Shown here piece after piece: positions 7,909 through 16,710 of a stretch of 64,000 nt of DNA. A program made the position numbers and the translations under genes. Source of the stretch: Qipengyuania gaetbuli (GTDB lineage: Bacteria > Pseudomonadota > Alphaproteobacteria > Sphingomonadales > Sphingomonadaceae). The notes under the pieces are model-generated. The model searched no databases and was not told where the DNA came from. It saw only the letters and a program-made list of their open reading frames with translations. The stretch is taken from contig NZ_WTYF01000003.1 of assembly GCF_009827315.1 (NCBI RefSeq), forward strand, positions 347,501 to 411,500. Direction: 5' to 3'. Every line of letters begins with the position of its first letter. Positions within the stretch are counted from its first letter, which is position 1.

Positions 7909-10658
7909 GAGGATTCGCTCTCCACAGCTTCGAATGCTTTCGTTCCAACACCCTTAGCGACGCGCTGTAAAGCCTCGTCGAGCGTGACGCGCAAAACAGG
8001 CGTGCCTTCGGGAAAGGCCGACAACAAGCGGGTGGGAAACGCCGGCGAGAGCACGACGAAATGGCCCGAATCCTCGCGGCTGCGGATGAGCCGCCCAAAG
8101 GCCTGCGCCAGCCGCGCGCGGATGATGCGATCATCGTAGCGCTGCGCGCCGCCTTCCTCCTCTGCCGCTGCCGCACGGCGTGCTCGGTGGAGGATGGTGG
8201 GACGCGGCCACGGCACGCTTTCCATGACCACGCAGCGCAGCGAACGGCCGGGCACGTCCACCCCGTCGCGCAGGGCATCGGTGCCGAGGAGGCTGGCGCG
8301 GGGGTCATCACGGAAAATGTCGGTCAGCGTGCCGGTATCGATCGGGTCGACGTGCTGGGCATAGAGCGGCAGGCCCGCCCGGGCGAGCCGGTCGGCAATC
8401 CGGCCATAGACCGCCCGCATCCTCCTGATGGCGGTGAACAGGCCGAGCACGCCGCCATCGCTCGCCTCGATCAGGCGGGCATAGGCACCGGCCAGCGCGG
8501 GGATGTCGCCTTTGCGGATATCGGTCACGATCAGGACCTCGGCGCGCCCGGCATAGTCGAACGGGCTGTCCGCCTGCTGGGTCTTGGGCACCAGTTCTAG
8601 GTGCGGGGTGCCGCTCTTGGCGATGGCGTGGGGCCAGTCGGGTCCGCCCTCGTCGCGATCGGTCAGCGTGGCGCTGGTCAGCATGACGCCATGTGCGGGC
8701 TCCAGCACGACCTTGGCGAAAGGCTTCATCGGGTCGAGCCAGTGACGGTAGATGCCGACATCGAATTCGCGCGCGTCGTTCCGGTCCACTGCCAGCCAGT
8801 CGACGAATTCCGGGTCCGAAGGGCCACCAAGGCGCGATAGCAGGGCTTCCCATGCCGCAATGAGGTCCACCCTCCAGGCGAGCGAGTGGCGCGCGCCTTC
8901 GATCCGTGCGCGGCCTTGTCCGTCGAGCCAGTCGGGCGCGTCTTCCAGCACCGCTTCGAGGCGGCCTGCAAGCTTCAGCAGCGGCGAGCGGATCGCGGCA
9001 AGCGCCTGCGCCGCGGTACCTGCGGCCTCGACCAGTTCGCCGGGCAATTGAGAGGTTTCGGTCTCGATCCCGTATCCTGCCTCCTGACCGCTTTCATCGC
9101 GCGCATAGGTGACGGCGCGAACCTGCGCGAGCAGCGCCTCGAGCGGTCCGAAAGGCGTGCCTTCGACCAGCCGCCCGAGCCACCCGTCGGAAGGCAGCGC
9201 CTGCGCCGCTTCCACCGCGGCCTCCACCGCTTCGCCGCCCGCATCGTCATAGCTGGCGACATCGGCAAGGCGTGCGGCAAGGCCGCGGCGCCGTCCGCGG
9301 CTGTTCTTTTCCGGCCCGATGATCCAGCGCCGCAGCTCGATCGCTTCCTGCCCGGTCAGCGCGGCCGAGAAGGTGCTGTCGGCCGCGTCGAACACGTGGT
9401 GGCCCTCGTCGAACACGATGCGCGTGGGCCGTGCGTTCGGATCGCGTCCGCGGGCAGCATTGACCATCACCAGCGCGTGGTTGGCGATGACGAGATCGGC
9501 CTGCGCCGCGTTCCGCGCGCTGCGTTCGATGAAGCATTTGCGGTAATGCGGGCAGCCGGCATAGACGCACTCGCCCCGCTGGTCGGTCAGCGCCGCGATG
9601 CCGCGCTTGCGGAACAGCGTTCCCAGCCAGCCGGGCAGGTCGCCGCCGATCATGTCGCCGTCCTGCGTATAGGCGGCCCAGCGCGCGACCAGCTGTGCCA
9701 GCACTGCCGGCCGGCCCGAGAACCCGCCCTGCAACGCATCTTCAAGGTTCAGCAGGCAGAGATAATTCTCGCGCCCCTTGCGCACCACCACGGGGGGCGA
9801 GCCGTCGGGCCGGGTGGCCGGCCAGGCCCGCGTGCTTTCGCGGCGCAGCTGGCGTTGGAGGTTCTTGGTGTAGGTGCTGACCCAGACCGTCCCGCCGGAT
9901 TTCTCGGCCCACAGCGAGGCGGGGGCAAGGTAGCCCAGCGTTTTGCCGATGCCGGTTCCTGCCTGCGCGAGGAGGACATGGGGCCGCTTTTGCCGGTCTC
10001 GCGGCGAGAAGACATGGCCCGCTCCGCGCGAGAACAGCCGTTGCCCGTCCCGCCGCTCTGCTCCTTCGCCGGTCAGCCGTTCGAGCTGCGCCTCGATCTC
10101 AGGCTCGTCGATCAGGACCTGTGCGGGTTGGGGACGCTCTGCCGCCTCTTCCCACTCGGGAAGTTTGGTGAAGAGCCATTTCTCGGCCCTTTCGGGCTTG
10201 CGCACATGGGGTGCGAGCACGTTTGCCCATGGCCAGCGCAGGCGGGTCAGCGATTGCAGCGTGGACCACGCGCCCTCGCGTTCCGCCCAGTTCTCGCTTT
10301 CGCACGTCGCAACCAGCGCGCCTGCCGCCTTTTGCAGGAGCAGCGGCACGTCCGCGTCATCCGCAGGCTCATCCAGCTCGAGGGCATGGGCCAGCCCCTT
10401 CGGCGTGGGAACGCAAAAGCGGGCCGGATGGACGAAAGCGAACAGCTCCAGCAGGTCGAGGCCGGACAGGTCGGGATAGCCCAGCCTGCTCGCCACGAGC
10501 GGCGCGTTCATCATGAGGAGCGGCGTGTCGGCAGCCGCCATGACCGCCTCGCCCTTGGAACAGCCGCGCGTCGATCCGTTCGCATCGCGCAGCCAGGTTC
10601 CGGCATGGCTGGCGTGGAGGGCAGGGAGGGGCAGCGGCTGGCTCACGGATTCGACCAT
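7905..10658 (-). CDS. DinG-like ATP-dependent DNA helicase (XPD/Fe-S family)
   Basis: I placed the start at ATG 10658 (917 residues); an upstream ATG at 10727 in the same frame is less likely. The protein has Walker A (LAQAGTGIGKTLGYLAP, about 230), an Fe-S-cluster-type group of four Cys (one in NYLCLLN, then GECVYAGCPHYRKC), a DEGH Walker B box (IVFDEGHHVFDAADS) and a C-terminal FGRLIRSREDSG motif VI. This is the DinG/XPD helicase layout, acting on damaged or R-loop DNA. An N-terminal region of about 200 residues precedes the helicase core, as in alphaproteobacterial members. It is followed directly by the histidine phosphatase gene. Confidence 0.88.
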   Translation of the reverse strand: MVESVSQPLPLPALHASHAGTWLRDANGSTRGCSKGEAVMAAADTPLLMMNAPLVASRLGYPDLSGLDLLELFAFVHPARFCVPTPKGLAHALELDEPADDADVPLLLQKAAGALVATCESENWAEREGAWSTLQSLTRLRWPWANVLAPHVRKPERAEKWLFTKLPEWEEAAERPQPAQVLIDEPEIEAQLERLTGEGAERRDGQRLFSRGAGHVFSPRDRQKRPHVLLAQAGTGIGKTLGYLAPASLWAEKSGGTVWVSTYTKNLQRQLRRESTRAWPATRPDGSPPVVVRKGRENYLCLLNLEDALQGGFSGRPAVLAQLVARWAAYTQDGDMIGGDLPGWLGTLFRKRGIAALTDQRGECVYAGCPHYRKCFIERSARNAAQADLVIANHALVMVNAARGRDPNARPTRIVFDEGHHVFDAADSTFSAALTGQEAIELRRWIIGPEKNSRGRRRGLAARLADVASYDDAGGEAVEAAVEAAQALPSDGWLGRLVEGTPFGPLEALLAQVRAVTYARDESGQEAGYGIETETSQLPGELVEAAGTAAQALAAIRSPLLKLAGRLEAVLEDAPDWLDGQGRARIEGARHSLAWRVDLIAAWEALLSRLGGPSDPEFVDWLAVDRNDAREFDVGIYRHWLDPMKPFAKVVLEPAHGVMLTSATLTDRDEGGPDWPHAIAKSGTPHLELVPKTQQADSPFDYAGRAEVLIVTDIRKGDIPALAGAYARLIEASDGGVLGLFTAIRRMRAVYGRIADRLARAGLPLYAQHVDPIDTGTLTDIFRDDPRASLLGTDALRDGVDVPGRSLRCVVMESVPWPRPTILHRARRAAAAEEEGGAQRYDDRIIRARLAQAFGRLIRSREDSGHFVVLSPAFPTRLLSAFPEGTPVLRVTLDEALQRVAKGVGTKAFEAVESESS

Positions 10659-10843
10659 GCAAAGACCGGAACGAAAAGTAAACAGAAGCGCGCAGTAATG
10701 TGCCGAACCCCGATCGGTTCGTCGCAAGCCGTTTGCGTGCCGTCGGGAATTGGCGAACGCCTCCTGTTTGTTTTCAGCCGCTTATCCTTGTCTGAACGGC
10801 AGATTACAGGAACAGGGCCGGAATCGTGGTCGTTTTTAGACCC

Positions 10844-11803
10844 ATGACCAAGACCCGCCATATGCTCACCAGCGCCCCCCTCGCGATTGCAGCGATGGCC
10901 GCGCTCCCCCTGTTCCCCGCATCGGCGCAGGAACAGCCCGTGATCGTGCTGCCGGACACTGCTCCGACCACGACTACAAGCGTGCCTGCAGCCACCGCTA
11001 CACCCGCGCCGGTCATCGTCCTGCCTGACCCGGAGCCGGTCACGACCCTGCCTGCGAACGAGGCGGCCCCCACCGATAGCGCGACACGCGAAGCAGCACC
11101 CGCACCGGTCGTGGCCAGCCGAGCCACGCCGGCACGCGAAGTCTCGCGTCCCGTCGTCGACGCTGTGGCAGCGACGCCGGTCGAATCCAATTCCGAGCCT
11201 GCGACAAGCGAAGAAATCGCTCCGCTGCCTGCGGCCTCGGCCGAGACGATCGCTGCGAACCGCGCTGCGCTTGAACCCGTCCCCGCGCCGGTTGAAGACG
11301 CCTCGAGTGCCGCCCTGCTGCTTGCGCTCTTGGGTGTCGGCGGTGTCGGCCTCGCGGCATTCTTCCTGATGCGTCGCCGCCGGAAGGAGCCGGTGCCGAC
11401 CATCGAACGCCCGCATGTCGCAAATGCTACTGTAGCTTCGCCGCCGGTCCTTGATCGCGATCCGGTCGTCACGACGCATGACGCGGCTCCTTCGGCGACA
11501 GTGATTGCGCCGGCTATTCCGACACGCGCTGCGGCGCTTAGCAATGGTGCCGCCGTCGAACTGCCCCGCGAAGCGCCGAATACCTTCGCCGAGCGTGACA
11601 GCCTGCTGAAGCGCATGATCGCCGCGCGTCCGGACCGGGCAAACCCGTTCCGCTCGCCCAAGGCGCGCGCCAAGCGGGCGCGACTGATCCTCCAGTCGCT
11701 GAACATGAACTTCCACGACCGCAAGCCGTGGATCGACCTCAGCCAGTACACGAACATCTGGCCCGAATTGCGCGGGCACGGCCCCCGCACTGCGACTGCC
11801 TGA
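10844..11803 (+). CDS. Pro/Ala/Thr-rich single-pass membrane protein of unknown function
   Basis: I chose ATG 10844 (319 residues) over GTG 10826 because it gives a normal signal peptide (residues 1-29, ending PASAQ). Residues 30-155 are low-complexity Pro/Ala/Thr/Val sequence containing PVIVLPD twice. A transmembrane segment (SSAALLLALLGVGGVGLAAF, about 155-177) is followed by MRRRRK. A probably cytoplasmic tail ends with the charged block NPFRSPKARAKRARLILQSL and a Trp-containing end. The topology suggests an extended periplasmic stalk tied to a basic cytoplasmic tail. I do not recognise a family. Confidence 0.7.
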   Translation: MTKTRHMLTSAPLAIAAMAALPLFPASAQEQPVIVLPDTAPTTTTSVPAATATPAPVIVLPDPEPVTTLPANEAAPTDSATREAAPAPVVASRATPAREVSRPVVDAVAATPVESNSEPATSEEIAPLPAASAETIAANRAALEPVPAPVEDASSAALLLALLGVGGVGLAAFFLMRRRRKEPVPTIERPHVANATVASPPVLDRDPVVTTHDAAPSATVIAPAIPTRAAALSNGAAVELPREAPNTFAERDSLLKRMIAARPDRANPFRSPKARAKRARLILQSLNMNFHDRKPWIDLSQYTNIWPELRGHGPRTATA

Positions 11804-11839
11804 ACCCTCTCCCCGACCCCTCAGCAGGTGTCGCAGCGG

Positions 11840-11874
11840 TAGGGGCGTCCTCCCGAAAGGGTAGGGCGCCCCTA
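11840..11874. terminator. Bidirectional hairpin terminator candidate
   Basis: TAGGGGCG (11840-11847) pairs with CGCCCCTA (11867-11874). The stem continues inward as CCT/AGG and CCC/GGG around a GAAA loop. It lies between two convergent genes, ending 5 bp past the methionine gamma-lyase stop. There is no strong T-run on either side, so efficiency is uncertain. Confidence 0.55.
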
Positions 11875-11879
11875 TTGAT

Positions 11880-13088
11880 TCACGCGGCGATGGAGAGTTC
11901 CGATGCAGCCAGTGCCTGCTCGAGATCGGCGAAGATGTCCTCGGCCTCTTCCAGCCCGATGGACAGGCGCAGCAGGCCTTCCCCGATGCCGTGGGCCGCG
12001 CGCTCTTTGGGCGTGTAGGTGGAATGCGTCATGCTTGCCGGGTGCTGGATCAGCGTTTCGGCATCGCCGAGCGAAACGGCGCGGATGATCATTTCCAGCC
12101 GGTTCATGAAGCGGATGCCCTGGTCGTAGCCGCCGACGAGGTCGAAAGCGATCATCCCGCCCGGAAGCGCCATCTGACGCTTTGCCAGTTCGTGTTGGGC
12201 GAAGCTTTCCAGCCCCGGATAGTGGACCGCTGCGACCTGCGGCTGCGCTTCGAGCCATTGCGCGACTTCCAGCGCGGTGCGGCTATGGCGTTCCATGCGG
12301 AGGGACAGCGTCTTGAGGCCGCGCATGATCAGCGTGGCGGTGAAGGGGCTCATGACGGCGCCCGTCATGTCCTTCAGGCCTTCGAGGCGGACCTTCTGCA
12401 TCATCTCGGCCCTGCCCGCGACAAGCCCTCCGACAAGGTCGCCATGACCACCGAGGTATTTCGTCGCGGAATGGACGACGATATCGGCGCCAAGCTCGAT
12501 CGGGCGGGTAAGGGCAGGCGTCGCATAGGTGTTGTCGACGACGACCTCCGCACCGTGACGCTTCGCAACCGCGCTGATCGCGGCGATGTCGACGAGCCGC
12601 ATGTTCGGGTTCGCCGGGGTTTCGAAATAGACCACTTTGACTCGATCGTTCATGGCCGCTTCCAGCGCTTCGGGATCGGTCAGGTCGACATGGGTGACCT
12701 TGACGCCGAACTTCGCCAGCCCGTGCCGGAAGAAGGCGAAGGTGCAGCCGTAAAGAGTCTCGTCGGTGACGATTTCGTCGCCGGCTTGCAGGATGCTCCA
12801 CATGACCGCCGTGATCGCGCCCATTCCGCTGGCGGCGGCAACTCCCGCCTCCGCACCTTCGAGCACGGCAAGGCGCTGCTCCAGCAGGTCGACCGTAGGA
12901 TTCGAGATCCGCGAATAGAAATAGCCGGGCTGTTCGCCGGCAAAGATGGCGCCGCCCTGTTCGGCGCTTTCGAAGGCAAAAGTGGACGCAAGGTGCATGG
13001 GCGGCGTGAGAGCGCCTTGGTTTTCGGCCGGATCGTAACCGTGATGGATGGCGCGGCTTGCGAAACCGGAAAGCTTGGTGCGACTCAT
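11880..13088 (-). CDS. megL: Methionine gamma-lyase (PLP-dependent)
   Basis: The 402-residue Cys/Met-metabolism PLP enzyme starts at ATG 13088, with AGAGG 7 bp upstream. The PLP Lys is K210 in VVHSATKYLGGHGD. Residue C115 in TLYGCTFAF corresponds to the active-site Cys of methionine gamma-lyase, where related lyases usually differ. The block SLGDAETLIQHPASMTHS also matches. The enzyme splits methionine into methanethiol, ammonia and 2-oxobutyrate. A divergent Lrp/AsnC regulator with an operator-like repeat array between them fits amino-acid-responsive catabolism. O-succinylhomoserine sulfhydrylase or cystathionine lyase activity cannot be excluded. Confidence 0.88.
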   Translation of the reverse strand: MSRTKLSGFASRAIHHGYDPAENQGALTPPMHLASTFAFESAEQGGAIFAGEQPGYFYSRISNPTVDLLEQRLAVLEGAEAGVAAASGMGAITAVMWSILQAGDEIVTDETLYGCTFAFFRHGLAKFGVKVTHVDLTDPEALEAAMNDRVKVVYFETPANPNMRLVDIAAISAVAKRHGAEVVVDNTYATPALTRPIELGADIVVHSATKYLGGHGDLVGGLVAGRAEMMQKVRLEGLKDMTGAVMSPFTATLIMRGLKTLSLRMERHSRTALEVAQWLEAQPQVAAVHYPGLESFAQHELAKRQMALPGGMIAFDLVGGYDQGIRFMNRLEMIIRAVSLGDAETLIQHPASMTHSTYTPKERAAHGIGEGLLRLSIGLEEAEDIFADLEQALAASELSIAA

Positions 13089-13135
13089 GATATGCCTCTT
13101 TGCATGCGTTTGAGGCGAATATACCGAAGCAGGCG

Positions 13136-13182
13136 TGGCATTTCCCTGCAAAGGATGCCATTAATTGGCTTTAAATTGGCAT
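13136..13182. promoter_or_regulatory. Lrp/AsnC operator-like repeat array
   Basis: Three hexamer arms alternate in orientation: TGGCAT (13136-13141), ATGCCA (13155-13160) and TGGCAT (13177-13182). They form two overlapping inverted repeats in an AT-rich stretch between megL and the divergent AsnC-type gene. Lrp-family octamers typically bind such phased arrays. The binding protein is inferred from position. Confidence 0.5.
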
Positions 13183-13204
13183 ATTATGCTAACAGGAGGT
13201 CGGT

Positions 13205-13654
13205 TTGGACGGGAAAGATCGCCAGATCCTGAGAGAGCTGCAGCGCGACGGGCGCCTCACCAATGCGGAACTGGCGGACCGCGTGAACCTATCCCCTTCG
13301 CCCTGTTTGCGACGCGTGAGGAACCTGGAGAAGGCGGGCGTCATCGAACGCTATGTCGCGCTCGTCGACCGGGAGGCGGCAGGCTATCCGGTGACGGCGT
13401 TCGTGCAGGTGACGCTGGCTCGCCATGACCGCGAGGTGGTCGATACTTTCGAGCAGCGAGTGCGCGAAACGCCGCAGATCCTCTCCTGCCACCTGCTGAC
13501 CGGGAGCTCCGATTACCTGCTGCAGATCGTGGTCGCCGGTCTCGACGATTACGAGACCTTCATGCGCGAAACGCTTCACACCACGCCGGGCATCGCAACC
13601 ATCAACACCAGCTTCGTCTACGGCACCGTGAAGGACACGGTCGAGCTTCCTTAG
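13205..13654 (+). CDS. Lrp/AsnC family transcriptional regulator
   Basis: The 149-residue protein has an N-terminal winged helix (LDRQIL-type start, here DGKDRQILRELQRDGRLTNAELADRVNLS) and a C-terminal RAM ligand-binding domain (TGSSDYLLQIVVAGLDDYE). The start is TTG at 13205. AGGAGG at 13194-13199 is 5 bp away and decides it. It is divergent from methionine gamma-lyase, so it probably controls that gene in response to an amino acid such as methionine. Its stop overlaps the convergent DUF3137 gene by 4 bp. Confidence 0.92.
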   Translation: MDGKDRQILRELQRDGRLTNAELADRVNLSPSPCLRRVRNLEKAGVIERYVALVDREAAGYPVTAFVQVTLARHDREVVDTFEQRVRETPQILSCHLLTGSSDYLLQIVVAGLDDYETFMRETLHTTPGIATINTSFVYGTVKDTVELP

Positions 13655-14622
13655 AGGCGGGTTGCGGGCGTCCGCACCTGGTCGGAGCGTATCCGATTGA
13701 GGGCCAGCGCCGCGTCGGCAAGCTGGGCGAACTGGCGGATCGTCTCGCTCACGAGATGGCCATCCTCGTGGTGGTCGAGCGACCCACTTTCGAACATGTC
13801 GCCGCCGTTGATCGCCATGACCATCGTGCCGCCGGTGAACAGGACCGAGCTGTCCCTGCCGCCGAAGGCGCTTTCCATCGACAGCAGGCGCTCGATATAT
13901 TCGGGATGCATCATCCAGCGCGCCTCGGTCTGGTCGGTGGAATAGACATCGTAGCGGTCCTCGAATTCGGGGCTCACCATCTGCGCACGGTCGAGAATGG
14001 TCCCCTCGACCTTGATGGTGTCCTTCGCCCCGCCGAAGAACTTGCTGAAATGCCCGTCGGGGGCGAGCAGGGTGGTGCCGTGGAATCGCTCTTCGAACCC
14101 GATCGACAGGATCGCGCCGCGAAAGACAGTGACCCAGCGCTGGTTCTTGCCCGACCCGCGCCGCTCCTCGAGATGTGCCTCGTGCAGCAGGAAGGGGTGG
14201 GGGCCTGCATGGCCCGACCACATATCCTCGAAGCTGGAACGGTCGTGCGAAGGTAGCATGTGGAATGCGCGCGACTGCTCGAATGCCTCGCTTCCCTCGC
14301 AGTCGTGGCAATATTCGAGCCCCAGCGACTTCGCGATGGCTTCGTTGATGCCCGATTTGACCTGCTTCTTCGCGTCGAATTTGGGTTTCTGGGTCCATGC
14401 CCAAGCGAGGCCACCTGCGACCACCCAGACGAATATGGGAATGTCGAAGGGCGAGAAGCCGAACACCCAGAGGACGCCGAGCAGGGGCAGTAGGACGATG
14501 GCGATATTGAAGATGCGGTTGTTCGACTTCTCGATCGCGAGGCGGCGCGTGGTGCGTTGGCCATCCAGCCATTCGCCCAGTTCGCCCGCCATCAGCCGAT
14601 CCGCATCGGGATATTCGATCAC
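13651..14622 (-). CDS. DUF3137 membrane protein
   Basis: The 323-residue protein has two adjacent transmembrane segments at about 40-75 (IFNIAIVLLPLLGVLWVFG and IPIFVWVVAGGLAWAW). A soluble domain with DUF3137 features follows (YCHDCEG, FRGAILSIGFEERFHG, MESAFGG). I chose GTG at 14622 because AAGGGGG lies 9 bp upstream. A longer frame to 14703 would overlap lemA. DUF3137 genes often accompany lemA, and here the two are divergent with 65 bp between starts. Two Cys in CHDC could bind metal, but this is not shown. Function unknown. Confidence 0.8.
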   Translation of the reverse strand: MIEYPDADRLMAGELGEWLDGQRTTRRLAIEKSNNRIFNIAIVLLPLLGVLWVFGFSPFDIPIFVWVVAGGLAWAWTQKPKFDAKKQVKSGINEAIAKSLGLEYCHDCEGSEAFEQSRAFHMLPSHDRSSFEDMWSGHAGPHPFLLHEAHLEERRGSGKNQRWVTVFRGAILSIGFEERFHGTTLLAPDGHFSKFFGGAKDTIKVEGTILDRAQMVSPEFEDRYDVYSTDQTEARWMMHPEYIERLLSMESAFGGRDSSVLFTGGTMVMAINGGDMFESGSLDHHEDGHLVSETIRQFAQLADAALALNRIRSDQVRTPATRL

Positions 14623-14687
14623 CCGTACTTTCCCCCTTAACCCTTGCGCCCTATCATAGCGCCCGGCTTGGAATAAGGGGTTAAGAT

Positions 14688-15245
14688 ATGAGCGTTTTCG
14701 CAATGGTTCTGATCGGCGTCATCGTGCTTGTCGCCATCATGCTGGTGGGCATCTACAACCGGCTGGTCGGCTTGCGGCAGACGGTCAACCAGGGCGTGGC
14801 CGATATCGACGCGCAGCTGCGGCAGCGCCACGATCTCATCCCGAATCTCGTCGAAACCGTGAAAGGCTATGCCGGACACGAGAAGGAAACGCTCGACGCC
14901 GTGATTTCCGCACGCAACCAGGCTGCGAACGGCTCGATTTCCTCGGGCGACGAACAGGGGCTGCGCGTGGCCCTCGATCGGCTGCTTGCGCTCGGTGAAG
15001 CTTATCCCGACCTTAAAGCCTCGGCCAATTTCCAGGAACTGCAGCGCGAACTGGCGCATGTCGAAGACAAGCTGGCGGCTGCACGCCGGGCGCTCAATGC
15101 CGCGGTTTCGCGCTACAACACGGGCCGCGAGACTTTCCCGGCCGTGCTGTTCGCCGGAATGCTGGGCTTCCAGCCGGCCGATTTCCACCGGCTCGACGAC
15201 AGCGAGAAGGGCACGGTCGACCAGGCGCCCAAGATCGCGTTCTAG
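14688..15245 (+). CDS. lemA: LemA family protein
   Basis: The 185-residue protein has one N-terminal transmembrane helix (residues 2-22, VFAMVLIGVIVLVAIMLVGI). A long helical bundle follows, with the family signature YNRLVGLRQTVNQGVADID and RQRHDLIPNLVETVKGYAGHE at about 25-65. LemA is a widespread inner-membrane protein with a helical cytoplasmic or periplasmic domain of uncertain role, often tied to envelope stress. It is divergent from DUF3137. The C-terminus ends DQAPKIAF. Confidence 0.93.
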   Translation: MSVFAMVLIGVIVLVAIMLVGIYNRLVGLRQTVNQGVADIDAQLRQRHDLIPNLVETVKGYAGHEKETLDAVISARNQAANGSISSGDEQGLRVALDRLLALGEAYPDLKASANFQELQRELAHVEDKLAAARRALNAAVSRYNTGRETFPAVLFAGMLGFQPADFHRLDDSEKGTVDQAPKIAF

Positions 15246-15317
15246 CCGGGCTCGACCCACCGCAGCACAGGCCCGAGACACCCCGGGAAAGGTTGCAATC
15301 GCAGGGTAACATTTCAC

Positions 15318-15345
15318 TTGCGATTCATGATGCACGAGATATATG
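15318..15345 (+). promoter_or_regulatory. Possible sigma70-type promoter upstream of decarboxylase
   Basis: TTGCGA (15318-15323) and TATATG (15340-15345) are separated by 16 bp in a locally AT-rich stretch between lemA and the decarboxylase gene. The -10 element lies about 90 bp before the chosen TTG start, leaving a leader of about 85 nt. Read by eye only. Confidence 0.3.
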
Positions 15346-15435
15346 CGCCGCTCCCGCTGCCCCAAGGGGACTTCCTAACCGCAAGGCAGCTTGTCGTTTC
15401 ATGGTCCGCAAGGACTGTTTAGGGGGTCCCTTGAG

Positions 15436-16638
15436 TTGCAGCATTTCCCTGACGCCTGGTCCGTAGTTCGCGCGCTCCGCCCGGACGAGCCGATCATTCT
15501 CAATCGCCCGCACGCCGCAGCGCGTGCTGCCCGCTTCTTCGTCGAGAAGTTCCCGGGCAAGTCGCTCTATGCGGTCAAGGCGAATCCGTCGCCCGATCTC
15601 GTGCAGATCCTGTGGGACAACGGCATCACGCATTACGACGTCGCATCCATCGCCGAAGTGCGCATGGTGCGGCAGGCGCTGCCCGATGCGACGCTGTGCT
15701 TCATGCATCCGGTCAAGTCGCCCGGCGCGATCCGCGAGGCCTATTTCCAGCACGGCGTGAAGACCTTCAGCCTCGATTCGGTCGAGGAACTGGAGAAGAT
15801 CGTCGATGCGACCCGCGGCGAAGACGGGGAACCGGCAGCCGACCTGCGGCTGTGCGTGCGCCTGCGCGTCTCGTCCGAACATGCCGCGCTCAGCCTCGCA
15901 TCCAAGTTCGGCTGCGACCTCACCGAAGCGCCTGCGCTGCTGCAGGAAACCCGCCAGTATGCCGACTGGCTGGGCGTGTGCTTCCACGTAGGTAGCCAGG
16001 CGATGAGCCCGTTCGCCTATGTCCAGGCGCTCGACCGCACCCGTGCGGCCATTGCCGAAGCTTCGGTCGTTATCGACATGGTCGATGTCGGCGGCGGTTT
16101 CCCGAGCGTCTATCCGGGCATGGAGCCTCCGCCGCTCGAAGACTACTTCACCATCATCCACCAGCACTTCTACGCGCTGCCGATCGCTTACAACGCCGAA
16201 CTGTGGTGCGAGCCCGGCCGCGCGCTGTGCGCCGAATACAGCAGCCTGGTGGTGAAGGTCGAAAAGCGCCGCGGAGAGGAACTCTACATCAACGACGGTG
16301 CCTATGGCGCCCTGTTCGATGCCGCCCATGTCGACTGGAAATTCCCGGTCCGTGCGCTGGAAGAAGACCTGATCAAGCCGGCGACCGATTTCGCCTTCTA
16401 CGGCCCGACCTGCGACGATGCCGATTTCATGCCCGGTCCGTTTTCCCTGCCGGAAGACATCCAGGCCGGCGATTACATCGAGATCGGGATGCTGGGTGCC
16501 TATGGCGCGGCGATGAAGACCGATTTCAACGGCTTCGGCGCGGCCGAGCGTATCATCGTGACGGACGAGCCCATGGCGAGCCTTTACGACGGCAGCCGTG
16601 CACGTCCGGCAGCGGACAATGTCGTCAGCCTGCGCTGA
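15436..16638 (+). CDS. Group IV PLP decarboxylase (ornithine/lysine decarboxylase)
   Basis: This alanine-racemase-fold decarboxylase is about 400 residues long. PLP Lys is at about 48 in YAVKANPSPD. It also has HVGSQ (about 170), the GGG phosphate loop (DVGGGFPSVYPG), CEPGRALCAE and the catalytic-Cys block FYGPTCDDAD (about 330), typical of eukaryotic-type ornithine decarboxylase and its bacterial ornithine/lysine relatives. It makes putrescine or cadaverine. I chose TTG 15436, with AGGGGG 9 bp upstream; TTG 15391 in the same frame is an alternative. A strong hairpin terminator follows. Confidence 0.88.
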   Translation: MQHFPDAWSVVRALRPDEPIILNRPHAAARAARFFVEKFPGKSLYAVKANPSPDLVQILWDNGITHYDVASIAEVRMVRQALPDATLCFMHPVKSPGAIREAYFQHGVKTFSLDSVEELEKIVDATRGEDGEPAADLRLCVRLRVSSEHAALSLASKFGCDLTEAPALLQETRQYADWLGVCFHVGSQAMSPFAYVQALDRTRAAIAEASVVIDMVDVGGGFPSVYPGMEPPPLEDYFTIIHQHFYALPIAYNAELWCEPGRALCAEYSSLVVKVEKRRGEELYINDGAYGALFDAAHVDWKFPVRALEEDLIKPATDFAFYGPTCDDADFMPGPFSLPEDIQAGDYIEIGMLGAYGAAMKTDFNGFGAAERIIVTDEPMASLYDGSRARPAADNVVSLR

Positions 16639-16659
16639 CGTTAAGCGATAGCAAATGGA

Positions 16660-16693
16660 AAGGGCCGCGCGACCGGATAGTCGCGCGGCCCTT
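16660..16693. terminator. Strong hairpin terminator between convergent genes
   Basis: A perfect 14-bp GC-rich stem pairs AAGGGCCGCGCGAC (16660-16673) with GTCGCGCGGCCCTT (16680-16693) around a 6-nt loop. It sits between the decarboxylase stop (16638) and the convergent envelope-protein stop (16711), so it can serve both strands. Only short T/A runs flank it. Confidence 0.8.
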
Positions 16694-16710
16694 CCTGTTT
16701 CTGCGCTACC

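Noticed and set aside
8886..10847. 653-residue open frame on the + strand
   Set aside because: Antisense to the DinG-like helicase, which carries all helicase motifs.
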